Shown here piece after piece: positions 17,732 to 27,062 of a DNA stretch of 64,000 nucleotides. The position numbers were made by a program, and so were the translations under genes. Origin of the DNA: Ditibartonella choladocola (lineage in GTDB: Bacteria > Pseudomonadota > Alphaproteobacteria > Rhizobiales > Rhizobiaceae); the NCBI RefSeq assembly GCF_002007565.1, contig NZ_CP015625.1, positions 1,426,001-1,490,000 on the forward strand. The letters are read 5' to 3'. The notes under the pieces were generated by a model. The model saw only the letters and a program-made list of their open reading frames with translations, made no database searches and was not told the DNA's origin. Position 1 is the stretch's first letter. Every line of letters begins with the position of its first letter.

Positions 17732-18844
17732 TTACTCGGCTGAAATAATCTCGCCATTATGCCATTTATACATACCGAAAACCTTTGATGTTATATCACC
17801 GCGATCACCATAAGTGATCTCGCCAAGCGTTGTCTTGATCGGCTCGCCGGATTTGACAGCTTTTGCGACTGCTTCCGGGTCGTCTGCCGAACCCGCTTTT
17901 TCAATACCATAGGCAAGAACCTCGACTGCAGCATAACCATTGATGGCAAAGGTTTCCGGCGGAATATTCTGGGCTTTCAACGCCTTGATCGCATCTTGCG
18001 CGGACGGATTGCCTTTAACATCTATAGCATTGGTAAACAGAGATCCTTCGGCTGCATTTCCAGCGATCGACCACAATTCGGACGTGTTGAATCCGTCACC
18101 TCCGATAAGTGGCGCGTCAACGCCCTGTTCGCGCAACTGCTTGAGAAGAAGTCCTGCCTCAGGGTGATAACCCCCAAAATAGACGTAATCGACTTTTTCC
18201 TGCTTGAGCCGACTGACCATGACCGAATAGTCTTTTTCGCCCGGTGTGATGTTACCGTAAAAAACTTCGGTTACGCCGCCTTTGTTCAAAGCCGATTTGA
18301 ATGCATCGGCAAGTCCTTTGCCATAAGTGGCACGGTCATGGACGATGGCAATACGTTTATCTTTCAAATGTTGGATGAAATAGTTTGCTGCATAATCACC
18401 TTGCTGGTCGTCACGTCCGGTTGTACGCAAGACATTCCAAAGCCCGCGGCTTGAAAGTTCGGGTGTTGTCGAGGAAGGTGTTATCATCAAAACATCATTT
18501 TCCTCCAGAATATTTGAAACAGGTAATGCTATATTCGAGGTGACCGGCCCAACCACATATTGAATACCTTCTCCAACAAGCTGATTGGCTGCAGACACGC
18601 CTTGCTTCGGCTCGGCACCGTCGTCAAAAACTTTCAACACCAGTTTTTCGCCGTTAATGCCACCTTTTTTATTGAATTCGTCAATGGCAACTTTTACGCC
18701 GTTATTTGCCTGAATACCATAGGCTGCGACCGAACCGGTAATCGGACCGATAAAGCCGATAATAATATCGGCATATGCCGACATTGTGAAAAGACTGCCA
18801 GTTAATGCCAAGGCGGAAACTGTAGAAATCAGAATTTTGCGCAT
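17732..18844 (-). CDS. branched-chain amino-acid ABC transporter substrate-binding protein (orphan)
   Basis: A 370-residue periplasmic binding protein of the Leu/Ile/Val (LivJ/LivK) type. A cleavable signal peptide (about 25 residues, ending SAYA) precedes the type I fold opening IIIGFIGPITGSVAAYG. Conserved segments include GPVTSNIALPVSN and ITPSSTTPEL around the ligand cleft. No permease or ATPase gene adjoins it. It probably feeds a Liv permease encoded elsewhere, possibly the livHMGF set 30 kb away. Its sequence differs strongly from the livJ there, so the ligands may differ. Confidence 0.9.
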   Translation of the reverse strand: MRKILISTVSALALTGSLFTMSAYADIIIGFIGPITGSVAAYGIQANNGVKVAIDEFNKKGGINGEKLVLKVFDDGAEPKQGVSAANQLVGEGIQYVVGPVTSNIALPVSNILEENDVLMITPSSTTPELSSRGLWNVLRTTGRDDQQGDYAANYFIQHLKDKRIAIVHDRATYGKGLADAFKSALNKGGVTEVFYGNITPGEKDYSVMVSRLKQEKVDYVYFGGYHPEAGLLLKQLREQGVDAPLIGGDGFNTSELWSIAGNAAEGSLFTNAIDVKGNPSAQDAIKALKAQNIPPETFAINGYAAVEVLAYGIEKAGSADDPEAVAKAVKSGEPIKTTLGEITYGDRGDITSKVFGMYKWHNGEIISAE

Positions 18845-18945
18845 GGTTCACCCTCTTTACCGAATTTAGTGGTGTTTATCTTGCATTAGATGACGAGGAT
18901 TTCAATCACCTAAACGCAATGTTTCGAGGAAAAATAAAACAGGTT

Positions 18946-21510
18946 TTAATTTGATGCACTATTATTGGAATTATCGGACAACATTTCTTTCACTTTCATT
19001 GCCAATTGTTTCAAAGTGAACGGTTTTGACAGAAAACCGAAGACCGCATCCGAAGGTAGATTTTTAGCAAAAGCATCCTTCGCATATCCCGATACAAATA
19101 CAAACTTTATTTCGGGATATCTCTTACGCATTTCGCCCAATAAAGTCGGACCATCCATTTCCGGCATAACGACGTCCGATACAACGAGATCGACTGCTCC
19201 GTTATGCTCTGCAATAATGTCGAGTGCTTCCAGCCCGTTTTCGGCTTCCAGAACAGTATATCCACGTGATTGCAATGCACGCACACCCCCCATTCGCACG
19301 GCTGCCTCATCTTCTACCAAGAGCACAGTTGCTGTTCCCGAAAGATCTGCGTTTTTTTCGATTGGCGATTTGGCCGGCTCTGTCGGCTTTTGAGTGTTTT
19401 GAGTGTTTTCAGCGACAAAACGCGGCAAAAAGATACGGAACCTTGTACCCTTCCCTTCTTCACTTTCACAATAAATATAACCACCGGTCTGCTTGACAAT
19501 GCCGTAAACCATAGAAAGGCCGAGGCCTGTCCCTTTGCCGACCTCTTTTGTCGTAAAGAATGGCTCGAACATTTTATCCTGAACAGCTTTGGGAATACCG
19601 GTTCCCGTATCTTCCACGTCGAGTTCGACATAATCACCGGCGTTAAGGCCGTTAAAGGCAAGATTGGCTATTTTTTGTCGTGGCATATTTGTTGTTGTAA
19701 TCGTAATCGTTCCGCCTTTAGGCATTGCATCTCTGGCATTGATGACAAGGTTCATCAGAACACGTTGAAATGATGCCTGATCGACTTTTACATTCCAAAG
19801 ATCGCGCCCGTGATTGAATTTCAAATGTATGTTGCTTCCAAGAAGAGGCATTAAAAGATTTCTTACATCCGATAATAGTTCGGTAAAATCGACAACTTCG
19901 GGACGGAGTGTTTGTCGGCGTGAAAATGCCAACAATTGTTGGACAAGCGAAGCCGCCCGATTGGCATTGTTCTTGATATTGATGAGATCCGCATGAGCCG
20001 GATCGGAACTCCTGTGACTTGCCAATAGAAGATCGCAAGACATAATGATCGCGGTCAAAACATTGTTAAAATCGTGGGCTATGCCACCAGCAAGTTGACC
20101 GACTGCCTGTAACTTTTGCCCTTGCGCCATCTTGTCTTCCAGCGTTTTTTGAGCTGTCGTCTCAATCACTGATAAAATGGCTACTTCGTCGTCAGACTGG
20201 TTGAGTTCTTTCGATAAACCTAAAAAATACAGCCGGAAATGCCGGTTTTCATTCGTTGCAAGGCTAACCTCTGTGGTCAGACTGCCATGCCCGTCTTGCG
20301 ATATTTTCCGAATGATTTCGCCAATGTCACGTTTTCCGGACTCGCTGAAAAACCCGATAAGTGATTTTTTGCCGCTATCATCGTTTTTTATATCGAATAG
20401 TTCATGAAAAGGCTTGTTGATTGCAAACAAAGTTCCATCGCGACCAATTGTGGCAAGTGCCAGAGGCGAATAGTTGAAATAATAACGGAAAATGTCCGAC
20501 GTTGCTGGCAATACATTTATTGAATCTGCTTGGCCTTCAGCAGGAATAAACACAAGACGACAAAATGTTTCATCCTCGCCTTCGCTTGTTTGGCTTGCAG
20601 CGAGAGCCAGGAAAATCTTGTGCCTATCTTCACGATTACGCCATTCAATGCGGAAACGATGATTATTCCCACCTTCTTTCATATGTTGCTTTAATTGTGA
20701 CCACGTTTCTCCATATTCACCCGATTTGAAGAGGCTGTCGAAAGTCAATTCGCCCCTCTTGAATTTTGACAAGTCAATATTCAACGCATTCGCTAATGTG
20801 GCGTTGATGTAGAGAACGGAGCCATTTTGGTCGACTGATAAAAAACCGGCAGGTGACTGGTCCAGATAATTGATCGCTTCCTGAAGATTCCGGAAAAGCG
20901 GCGCGTACATATCACGGGCAAAACCAATATCTTGAAGCCTCCATAAGAGACATAAAACACCTTCCCGTTTTATCGGTCTAACTGTCAAATTGTACCAGCT
21001 TTGAGTTTCTCCATTTGTTTCAGACCATAAGGGACGGGTTCCCTGCGCTTGCTCGCGCACCACTTCACCTGAAAGTGCTTTTGCAGTAAGCCGATAGATA
21101 ATTTGTTCGGCATTTTGCAGCGAAGAAAAAAGCGAAAAGACTGTTTTCGACTTGTCAAATTCTGTGAGGTTCCGGCATGCCACGTTGGCGTTAATGATGT
21201 GGCCGGATGCGTCGGTGAGGAGCAGTGCATCTTCCACCATATCGCCGGAAAGCCCGTCTCCCCCCCTGTCTTTTCTGTAAAACCGCTCGAATGTTCCAGA
21301 TAAAAAGACAATAAGCACAGAAAATCCGATCAGTGCCAAAAACAGAAACATAATTTTGGCGGCAAAATCGAATTGACGATTCCGGACAAACACACCCGCA
21401 AACGCCATAGCAATTGAAACGAGTACAATAGCACCGGCAATAAGCTTTACAAATCGCTTATATTTTTCCGAAAAAACCAGTTTGTTATCCATTTCTTCCG
21501 GCTTCTTCAT
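18946..21510 (-). CDS. cckA: hybrid histidine kinase CckA
   Basis: The cell-cycle kinase that, through ChpT, phosphorylates CtrA and CpdR in alphaproteobacteria. The 854-residue chain has two N-terminal membrane spans (about 22-42 and 50-71), PAS-like sensor regions (about 90-450), the HisKA motif GGIAHDFNNVLTA with H479, an HATPase domain (N box NLVINARDAM, G boxes DTGTGIP and GKGTGLGLS) and a C-terminal receiver with phospho-acceptor D779 (VVSDVVMPEMDG). All catalytic elements are intact. It stands alone, divergent from the FliO-like gene. Confidence 0.95.
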   Translation of the reverse strand: MKKPEEMDNKLVFSEKYKRFVKLIAGAIVLVSIAMAFAGVFVRNRQFDFAAKIMFLFLALIGFSVLIVFLSGTFERFYRKDRGGDGLSGDMVEDALLLTDASGHIINANVACRNLTEFDKSKTVFSLFSSLQNAEQIIYRLTAKALSGEVVREQAQGTRPLWSETNGETQSWYNLTVRPIKREGVLCLLWRLQDIGFARDMYAPLFRNLQEAINYLDQSPAGFLSVDQNGSVLYINATLANALNIDLSKFKRGELTFDSLFKSGEYGETWSQLKQHMKEGGNNHRFRIEWRNREDRHKIFLALAASQTSEGEDETFCRLVFIPAEGQADSINVLPATSDIFRYYFNYSPLALATIGRDGTLFAINKPFHELFDIKNDDSGKKSLIGFFSESGKRDIGEIIRKISQDGHGSLTTEVSLATNENRHFRLYFLGLSKELNQSDDEVAILSVIETTAQKTLEDKMAQGQKLQAVGQLAGGIAHDFNNVLTAIIMSCDLLLASHRSSDPAHADLINIKNNANRAASLVQQLLAFSRRQTLRPEVVDFTELLSDVRNLLMPLLGSNIHLKFNHGRDLWNVKVDQASFQRVLMNLVINARDAMPKGGTITITTTNMPRQKIANLAFNGLNAGDYVELDVEDTGTGIPKAVQDKMFEPFFTTKEVGKGTGLGLSMVYGIVKQTGGYIYCESEEGKGTRFRIFLPRFVAENTQNTQKPTEPAKSPIEKNADLSGTATVLLVEDEAAVRMGGVRALQSRGYTVLEAENGLEALDIIAEHNGAVDLVVSDVVMPEMDGPTLLGEMRKRYPEIKFVFVSGYAKDAFAKNLPSDAVFGFLSKPFTLKQLAMKVKEMLSDNSNNSASN

Positions 21511-21768
21511 AATTCAGGACTGCCTCTGACATTTATTTTGATTCTTCGAGCTATTTTGCCCGAAAACACCCTATCCATGAAGCAATAATGATACGGTACG
21601 CAATTTTTCACAACAGTCCCGGCTCTGGCGACAACTCCAAATATTGGTGCATATTCTAAAAAACTACTTTCCATTCCTTTATGCGGCCTTCTTTGGTCTA
21701 TAAATCTTCTGGCATAACTGTGAAAGAATGGATATGGTCACGTTCTTCCAATAGGAGATAGAGAAAGT

Positions 21769-22629
21769 ATGCACGCTTGGTTAGAAAACCAGATCGGACA
21801 ATCGGCTGCGAACATCATTACCAGCCTTGTGGTGCTCATCGTTGTTATCGCTGCAATCGCAATCACCATTTCGCTGTTACGCAAATTCAACAATGGTACA
21901 TTTGTTGTTGGCGGAAAATCACGAACACCACGTCTATCGGTGCGTGACGCTGCCGCCGTTGATCGCACACGCCGACTTGTTCTGGTACGACGTGACAATG
22001 TCGAACATTTGTTGATGATTGGCGGACCTACCGATATCGTCATTGAAACCAATATCAAAATTGGCGAAATGGCGGGAAAAGAACCCGGCTTGTTCACGAC
22101 TTCCGACAAATTGGCCGAAAATCCGCAGCCTGCACAGAGTTTTCGTGAAACAAGATTTACCAATCCGACGCGCGCCGAAAACATCCCTGTCTCACCTTTG
22201 CAACATCGTGCCAATGATCGGTCCGGCATAAAACCAAATCCCGCGCCCGGCTCTCTTAACGCGACCCAATCTACCGGAAATTTTACAAATATTTCTCCCG
22301 AATTGAATATACGCCCTGCCGACGAAAACAAAGTGGACAATCGCAGTGTAGAACCGCCCGTTTTCTCGCCACGTGACCGTTCTGAACCGGATTTTTCTCC
22401 CCTCCCGACGGGAAGAGTATCACCTCGTTTGCACGAAAAGCCGCCCGTTACGCCCGATTTTGCTCCGACTGTTAGAGATAGTACGATTGGGGCTGAAATA
22501 GAAGGTCGGCGCGATCCATCTCTTGGAACTGTGCAAAAAACGATTGATCCTGCGATCAATCTTGACGACGATTTCGACCACATGTTTGAAGATGAGTTGA
22601 AAGACGCAATAAAAAACGAAAAACACTAA
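21769..22629 (+). CDS. FliO-like single-span membrane protein
   Basis: A 286-residue protein with one N-terminal membrane span (about 17-37), then a basic cytoplasmic segment with FVVGGKSRTPRLSVRDAAAVDRTRRLVLVRRDNVEHLLMIGG split over residues 45-90. This resembles the core of FliO proteins (VDRKRRLVLVRRD). A long disordered Pro/Asn tail ends in an acidic patch (DDDFDHMFEDELKD). The FliO-like gene beside cckA is also found in non-flagellated Rhizobiales (recalled). No flagellar gene is in this window, so a flagellar role is doubtful. Confidence 0.65.
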   Translation: MHAWLENQIGQSAANIITSLVVLIVVIAAIAITISLLRKFNNGTFVVGGKSRTPRLSVRDAAAVDRTRRLVLVRRDNVEHLLMIGGPTDIVIETNIKIGEMAGKEPGLFTTSDKLAENPQPAQSFRETRFTNPTRAENIPVSPLQHRANDRSGIKPNPAPGSLNATQSTGNFTNISPELNIRPADENKVDNRSVEPPVFSPRDRSEPDFSPLPTGRVSPRLHEKPPVTPDFAPTVRDSTIGAEIEGRRDPSLGTVQKTIDPAINLDDDFDHMFEDELKDAIKNEKH

Positions 22630-23278
22630 ACTTGCGAAATATTTGCTTATTCGGGCGCTGAAAATGTTTGCTTGTTCAAGTGATTAAGCGAAACCAAAAC
22701 CGTTTCGCGATATAGCTACATTGTCATTCCTGTTTCGGGAAGAATGGTAACACCCATTTCCGTAAAAATGGCGAACACCTGCACTTGAACTTTTACGTCA
22801 AAAAGCTGCATGAGCGGCATTTTCATTAACCAAAATGGGGCTTCCGATTTTATCTGTATTTCATTGAACTTTGGAGTTCTACGCCATTTCATTTTAGGCA
22901 AATGTGTTCCGGTTATTTTCAAGTAAGCCATTTTTGAACAAAAATTTTAGCTGGCTCATTTCCGAAATCCAATATGACCGCACAAGAGCCTTGCAAACGC
23001 GATTTTTAATAAATGCGGTTACACAACCATTTCAATTAATTTGATTTTTGTCATAACAAATTTCATGCAGCAAATTATCCATAAAAACCGGTTTTTGCCA
23101 TCATCAGCCAATTTTGCTACCACTCGCCTGTCTAATCGAATTCCCGCGGCTTTCGTGATATATCAAAGTGCCCGAATTTTTGCCGTAAACATCCCCCCAT
23201 CACTTTGATTAAAACAAACAAGCCTGTGTCATACTTTGTCATGACACAGGCTTGGCTTAATTTTTCTCTTCAGACGTT
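22630..23278. other. spacer between the FliO-like gene and dksA
   Basis: About 600 bases. A hairpin GCGAAAC / GTTTCGC (22688-22694, 22702-22708) lies 60 bases after the FliO-like stop without a T run. A 71-codon leftward frame (22716-22931) has no ribosome-binding site and no recognisable family, and I do not call it. A 9-bp inverted repeat ATCAAAGTG / CACTTTGAT (23162-23170, 23201-23209) sits just outside the dksA terminator. Confidence 0.5.
23205..23253 (-). terminator. strong terminator of dksA
   Basis: A 13-bp perfect stem AAGCCTGTGTCAT / ATGACACAGGCTT (23220-23232 with 23241-23253) has an 8-base loop. Read leftward it runs into TGTTTGTTTT. Read rightward, T5 appears 8 bases on, so it may work in both directions. 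Confidence 0.85.
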
Positions 23279-23695
23279 TTACTCGTCTTTATAAACTTTT
23301 TCACGTTTTTCATGGCGTTCTTGCGCTTCTATAGAAAGTGTCGCAATAGGACGCGCATCAAGACGCTTGATACTGATCGGCTCTCCGGTCTCCTCGCAAT
23401 AACCATAAGTGCCATCATTCAACCGTTCCAACGCTGCATCAATTTTTGCGATCAACTTTCTTTGCCGATCGCGAGCACGCAATTCTATTGCTCTATCCGT
23501 TTCGGATGACGCACGATCAGCCAAATCCGGTTGATTGGCGTTTTCTTCCTGTAAATTTTCGAGCGTTTCTCTCGCTTCGCGTAAAATGTCATTCTTCCAA
23601 GCTATAAGTTTAGCACGAAAATAGACTTTTTGCCTTTCACTCATGAAAGGCTCATCTTCGGTAGGATGATACTCAGCGTTCTGTGTTTCGCTCAT
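23279..23695 (-). CDS. dksA: DksA, RNA polymerase-binding regulator (zinc cysteines depleted)
   Basis: Binds the RNA polymerase secondary channel with ppGpp to control rRNA and amino-acid promoters. I place the start at ATG 23695 because GGAGG lies 7 bases upstream, giving 138 residues; the frame is open for 20 more codons upstream. The coiled-coil carries the usual acidic tip region and long helices (about 25-95). The C-terminal finger reads YGYCEETGEPI ... TLSIEAQ, with only one of the four classic zinc cysteines, a form known among alphaproteobacteria (recalled). Confidence 0.93.
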   Translation of the reverse strand: MSETQNAEYHPTEDEPFMSERQKVYFRAKLIAWKNDILREARETLENLQEENANQPDLADRASSETDRAIELRARDRQRKLIAKIDAALERLNDGTYGYCEETGEPISIKRLDARPIATLSIEAQERHEKREKVYKDE

Positions 23696-23886
23696 ATTCA
23701 AAGCCTCCACATGTTGTATGTGCGGCTCTATATATTGTGCAAAAAATTCTAACACAAGACAAAAAATAATTTTTCGTTCAAATTTTTAACATATTGATAC
23801 TATAACAATTTATAAGACAGTATAAACGATTATAAATTCATTTTGTTCAATTTTAAATTACAGGTTACTTTTTTTGTGATTAATAA

Positions 23887-24390
23887 ATGGCTGGTTGTCT
23901 AAAAATGTTCATTGCTCTTATGCGCCACGGTGAAGCCGTAGGCACTGCGAAAACAGGAAAAGACATTGACCGTCCATTATCCGGAAAAGGCATTGCAAGC
24001 GCCAGAAAAATCGGAAAATTACTTGGAGAACACCATTTCCACCCACGCACAATCCTATGTTCTCCTGCCCTACGTACGCAACAAACACTGGATGCTCTGG
24101 AGCTTGATACAAGTATAAAAGCCGATTTTATTCAAAAACTATATTATGGAAGTATCAACGACTATCTATCTCTTATTGAATCGACAACTGTAACGGGCTT
24201 TCCGCTATTATTGATCGGGCATAATCCTGTATTGAGCAGCCTTGCTACAGAATTATGCAATCCGGCAAACGTCAAGCTATCTTTACCGTTGTTTCTTGAT
24301 ACCGCCCATACGGCTTTGTTCGAGTTTTCCGATATTCCGGTAAAACAGCTTGCCGGACGGGGAAATCTCCTCACCATATTGAAACCGTAA
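23887..24390 (+). CDS. sixA: SixA-type histidine phosphatase
   Basis: A 167-residue histidine-phosphatase-superfamily protein. The catalytic LMRHGEA motif is followed by DRPLSGKG, and the second histidine lies in LLIGHNPVLS; this layout matches SixA phosphohistidine phosphatases, which act on HPt domains or on the nitrogen PTS. The start could be ATG 23887 or the internal ATG of the seventh codon (23905). It lies 83 bases upstream of ycjX, in the same direction. Confidence 0.85.
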   Translation: MAGCLKMFIALMRHGEAVGTAKTGKDIDRPLSGKGIASARKIGKLLGEHHFHPRTILCSPALRTQQTLDALELDTSIKADFIQKLYYGSINDYLSLIESTTVTGFPLLLIGHNPVLSSLATELCNPANVKLSLPLFLDTAHTALFEFSDIPVKQLAGRGNLLTILKP

Positions 24391-24473
24391 CACTTCCGAT
24401 TATCTTGCACATCTCAACGTGATGCACCATATGCTTTAATTGTCCGGTTATTTGGTAAACAGATTTTCAACAA

Positions 24474-25928
24474 TTGCAGGAATTTCGTTATTTGCCTTCA
24501 TTAACATCATTAACTGACAAAGCTGCTATTGCGTTCGACACATTGAGCGATCGCGCCAGAAGCGTTTTCAACCCTACGCTCAGGCTTGGTGTTACCGGTC
24601 TATCAAGAGCAGGAAAGACTGTCTTTATCACATCGCTCATCGAGAATCTGCTTCATGCCGGACGTTTGCCGGTTTTTGGCGTTACGCGTGAAGGTCGGCT
24701 CACAAGCGCCAAGCTCACTGAACAACCCGACAGCAAAATTGCCCGATTTGAATTTGAAAAACACATTGATTGTTTGGTCAATGACAAAAACTGGCCGCAA
24801 TCGACACGTTCTCTTTCGCAACTCAGGTTGAAACTGCAATTTGTGCCCCGTTTGCAGACATTTTCAAGCTTCAGACAAACCAAACTCAATATTGATATTA
24901 TTGATTATCCGGGCGAATGGCTTCTCGACTTGCCGCTGCTTGGCAAAAGCTACCGCACGTTCAGTGCCCAATCCATTGCAAGGGCTAACTCGCCCGCCCA
25001 CAAACAACATGCGAAAGCCTGGTTGGGAGCAATCCAGAGCATCAATTTTTTGAACGAAGCCAATGAAAAAGACATTGAAACTTTGTCCGATAGTTTCAAA
25101 GCTTATCTACAAGCAGCGAAAAATTCCGGAAATATGATTTCTGCTCTTCCTCCGGGGCGGTTTTTAATACCGGGAGGTTTTGAAGGCGCACCGGTTCTCA
25201 CATTTTCTCCCCTTCCCGATTTGGGCATTGCCGAATTTCCCGAAAATTCAATCGCCAAAGTCATGGAACAACGATATGAAGCTTATAAAAATCTTGTTAT
25301 AAAACCGTTTTTTCGCGATTATATCGCAAGGCTCGATCGTCAGGTCATTCTCGTTGACTCACTCAACGCTATTAATGGCGGAAGAGAGTCAATTCTTGAA
25401 ATGCAAAACGCATTAAGTGAAATTCTTGTGTGTTTTCGCGCCGGCAGAAAGCATCTCATTAGTAATCTTGTACAACATAAAATCGACCGTATTCTGATAG
25501 CCGCAACAAAAGTTGATTATCTCCATCACGTCAATCATCAGAATCTCGAACAAATTACCGGTGAAATCGTCGATGCCGCGTTAGCCCAAGCCAAAATCAA
25601 CGGTGTTTTGACGGATACAGTTGCACTCGCTTCATTGCGTTCCACAAAAGAAGGTACAAGTGAAAAAAATGGCGAAAGCTTGCCGGTGGTCATTGGTACG
25701 CCAATGAAAGGCGAAAAAATTGGCGATACCGTCTTTGATGGAAAAACCGAAACAGCCATCTTCCCTGGCGATCTTCCCCGATCCTTATCAGAACTGTTGA
25801 GTGAAGGGTGGCAAGACCGCCTCCAATTCGTTCGTTTTTTACCACCGGAACTTCGAGCGAATGAGCCATTTCCTCATATCCGTCTTGATCGGGCGATGGA
25901 ATTTCTGTTTGGAGATTATCTCTTATGA
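24474..25928 (+). CDS. ycjX: YcjX-family P-loop GTPase-like protein (DUF463)
   Basis: A 484-residue predicted NTPase. The Walker A motif GVTGLSRAGKTVF is near residue 39, DIIDYPGEWLLDLP resembles a G3 switch and AATKVDY a G4-like motif. The YcjX/DUF463 family is found next to YcjF and is linked to envelope stress; its biochemical role is poorly defined. It overlaps the next gene by 4 bases (ATGA), so the pair is coupled. The start is an in-frame TTG at 24474 with no strong ribosome-binding site, so the true start may differ slightly. Confidence 0.9.
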   Translation: MQEFRYLPSLTSLTDKAAIAFDTLSDRARSVFNPTLRLGVTGLSRAGKTVFITSLIENLLHAGRLPVFGVTREGRLTSAKLTEQPDSKIARFEFEKHIDCLVNDKNWPQSTRSLSQLRLKLQFVPRLQTFSSFRQTKLNIDIIDYPGEWLLDLPLLGKSYRTFSAQSIARANSPAHKQHAKAWLGAIQSINFLNEANEKDIETLSDSFKAYLQAAKNSGNMISALPPGRFLIPGGFEGAPVLTFSPLPDLGIAEFPENSIAKVMEQRYEAYKNLVIKPFFRDYIARLDRQVILVDSLNAINGGRESILEMQNALSEILVCFRAGRKHLISNLVQHKIDRILIAATKVDYLHHVNHQNLEQITGEIVDAALAQAKINGVLTDTVALASLRSTKEGTSEKNGESLPVVIGTPMKGEKIGDTVFDGKTETAIFPGDLPRSLSELLSEGWQDRLQFVRFLPPELRANEPFPHIRLDRAMEFLFGDYLL

Positions 25929-26959
25929 TTAACCGCAAACCACAGGCAATCAACGATCTCGAATCGGTTTCGGAAGACCGGAATGACCCGTTTATTGAAG
26001 AGGCGTTGGATGAACTCGATCATCTCGATAATCCCGATTTCAAAAACAACGATTCTTCGGGACGTGGCATATCAAGCGGCAAAATATTTTTATTGTCGGT
26101 TCTATTGTTACTGATCTTAAGCCTCGGTCTATGGGCCAACAACCTGATACGTTCGCTGTTTGAACAATACGAATATTTGGGTTTTATCGCACTAGCCATT
26201 ACAATTGTCGGAACAATTGCGCTTTGCTTTTTTATCATCGGAGAAATACGCGCGATAATGCGGTTGGCTTCAGTCGATAAAATCAGGCAGAATGCCGAAC
26301 AAGCTTCAAAAACCGATGATGTTAATCTCGCACGCCAATCAGTTGATGAATTGATAGGTTATACAATTCATAGCCCTTATAACGTCGCGGGACGAAAAGC
26401 GATGCAATTGCATCGTCAGGATATTATCGACGGCAAAGAGCTTATTCATCTCGCCGAATATGAAATCCTGCGACCACTCGACATAGAAGCACGCAAAATG
26501 ATTCTCAATTCGGCCAAACGTGTTTCCGTTGTAACTGCCGTAAGCCCGCGTGCAATCATCGACCTTGGATATGTTCTTTATGAGGTCGTTGGCCTCATCC
26601 GGCGGCTTGCATGTCTTTACGGCGCACGGCCTGAGCGTTTCGGGCTGATTTCTCTGATAAAGCGTGTGATTTCTCATCTTGCAGTAACAGGAACACTGGC
26701 GGTGGGTGACGGTTTGGTGGAACAGTTTATCGGACAAGGTCTGGCAACCCGCTTATCGGCCAGATTGGGAGAAGGTGTGGTAAACGGCTTGCTCACGACC
26801 CGTATTGGAATCGCGACAATGGATGCGCTCCGCCCATTCCCGTTCGATGGAGAAAAACGCCCCGGAATTAGCGATTTTACCGGTGATCTTATCGGGCTAG
26901 GCCGACATAACGCAAAAGAAAAGCCGAAAAAACTGTCAGACGACGAAGATAAAAAATAA
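25925..26959 (+). CDS. UPF0283/YcjF-like membrane protein
   Basis: A 344-residue inner-membrane protein of the UPF0283 family (YcjF, DUF697-like C-terminus). An acidic N-terminal section precedes two spans (about 54-75 and 83-108). The C-terminal part carries AVSPRAIIDLGYVLYEVVGLIRRLACLYG-type residues, split over about 200-230, and a Gly-rich amphipathic end typical of the family. It is coupled to ycjX by an ATGA overlap. Function is unknown; the constant pairing suggests a complex with the YcjX NTPase. Confidence 0.88.
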   Translation: MINRKPQAINDLESVSEDRNDPFIEEALDELDHLDNPDFKNNDSSGRGISSGKIFLLSVLLLLILSLGLWANNLIRSLFEQYEYLGFIALAITIVGTIALCFFIIGEIRAIMRLASVDKIRQNAEQASKTDDVNLARQSVDELIGYTIHSPYNVAGRKAMQLHRQDIIDGKELIHLAEYEILRPLDIEARKMILNSAKRVSVVTAVSPRAIIDLGYVLYEVVGLIRRLACLYGARPERFGLISLIKRVISHLAVTGTLAVGDGLVEQFIGQGLATRLSARLGEGVVNGLLTTRIGIATMDALRPFPFDGEKRPGISDFTGDLIGLGRHNAKEKPKKLSDDEDKK

Positions 26960-27062
26960 AGAATTAACCATTTTTTCCCATAATGGCACGCAACGATAGC
27001 CTGCTTGGCAGGAATTTATCTTTTTCTATCAGCGTTTGAGTAAAAGGCAGAGTAACGCCATT

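Noticed and set aside
21738-22583. 281-codon leftward frame opposite the FliO-like gene
   Set aside because: Low-complexity Ser/Arg/Gly-rich shadow. The rightward frame has a membrane span and a recognisable core.
22716-22931. 71-codon leftward frame between the FliO-like gene and dksA
   Set aside because: No ribosome-binding site and no recognisable family.
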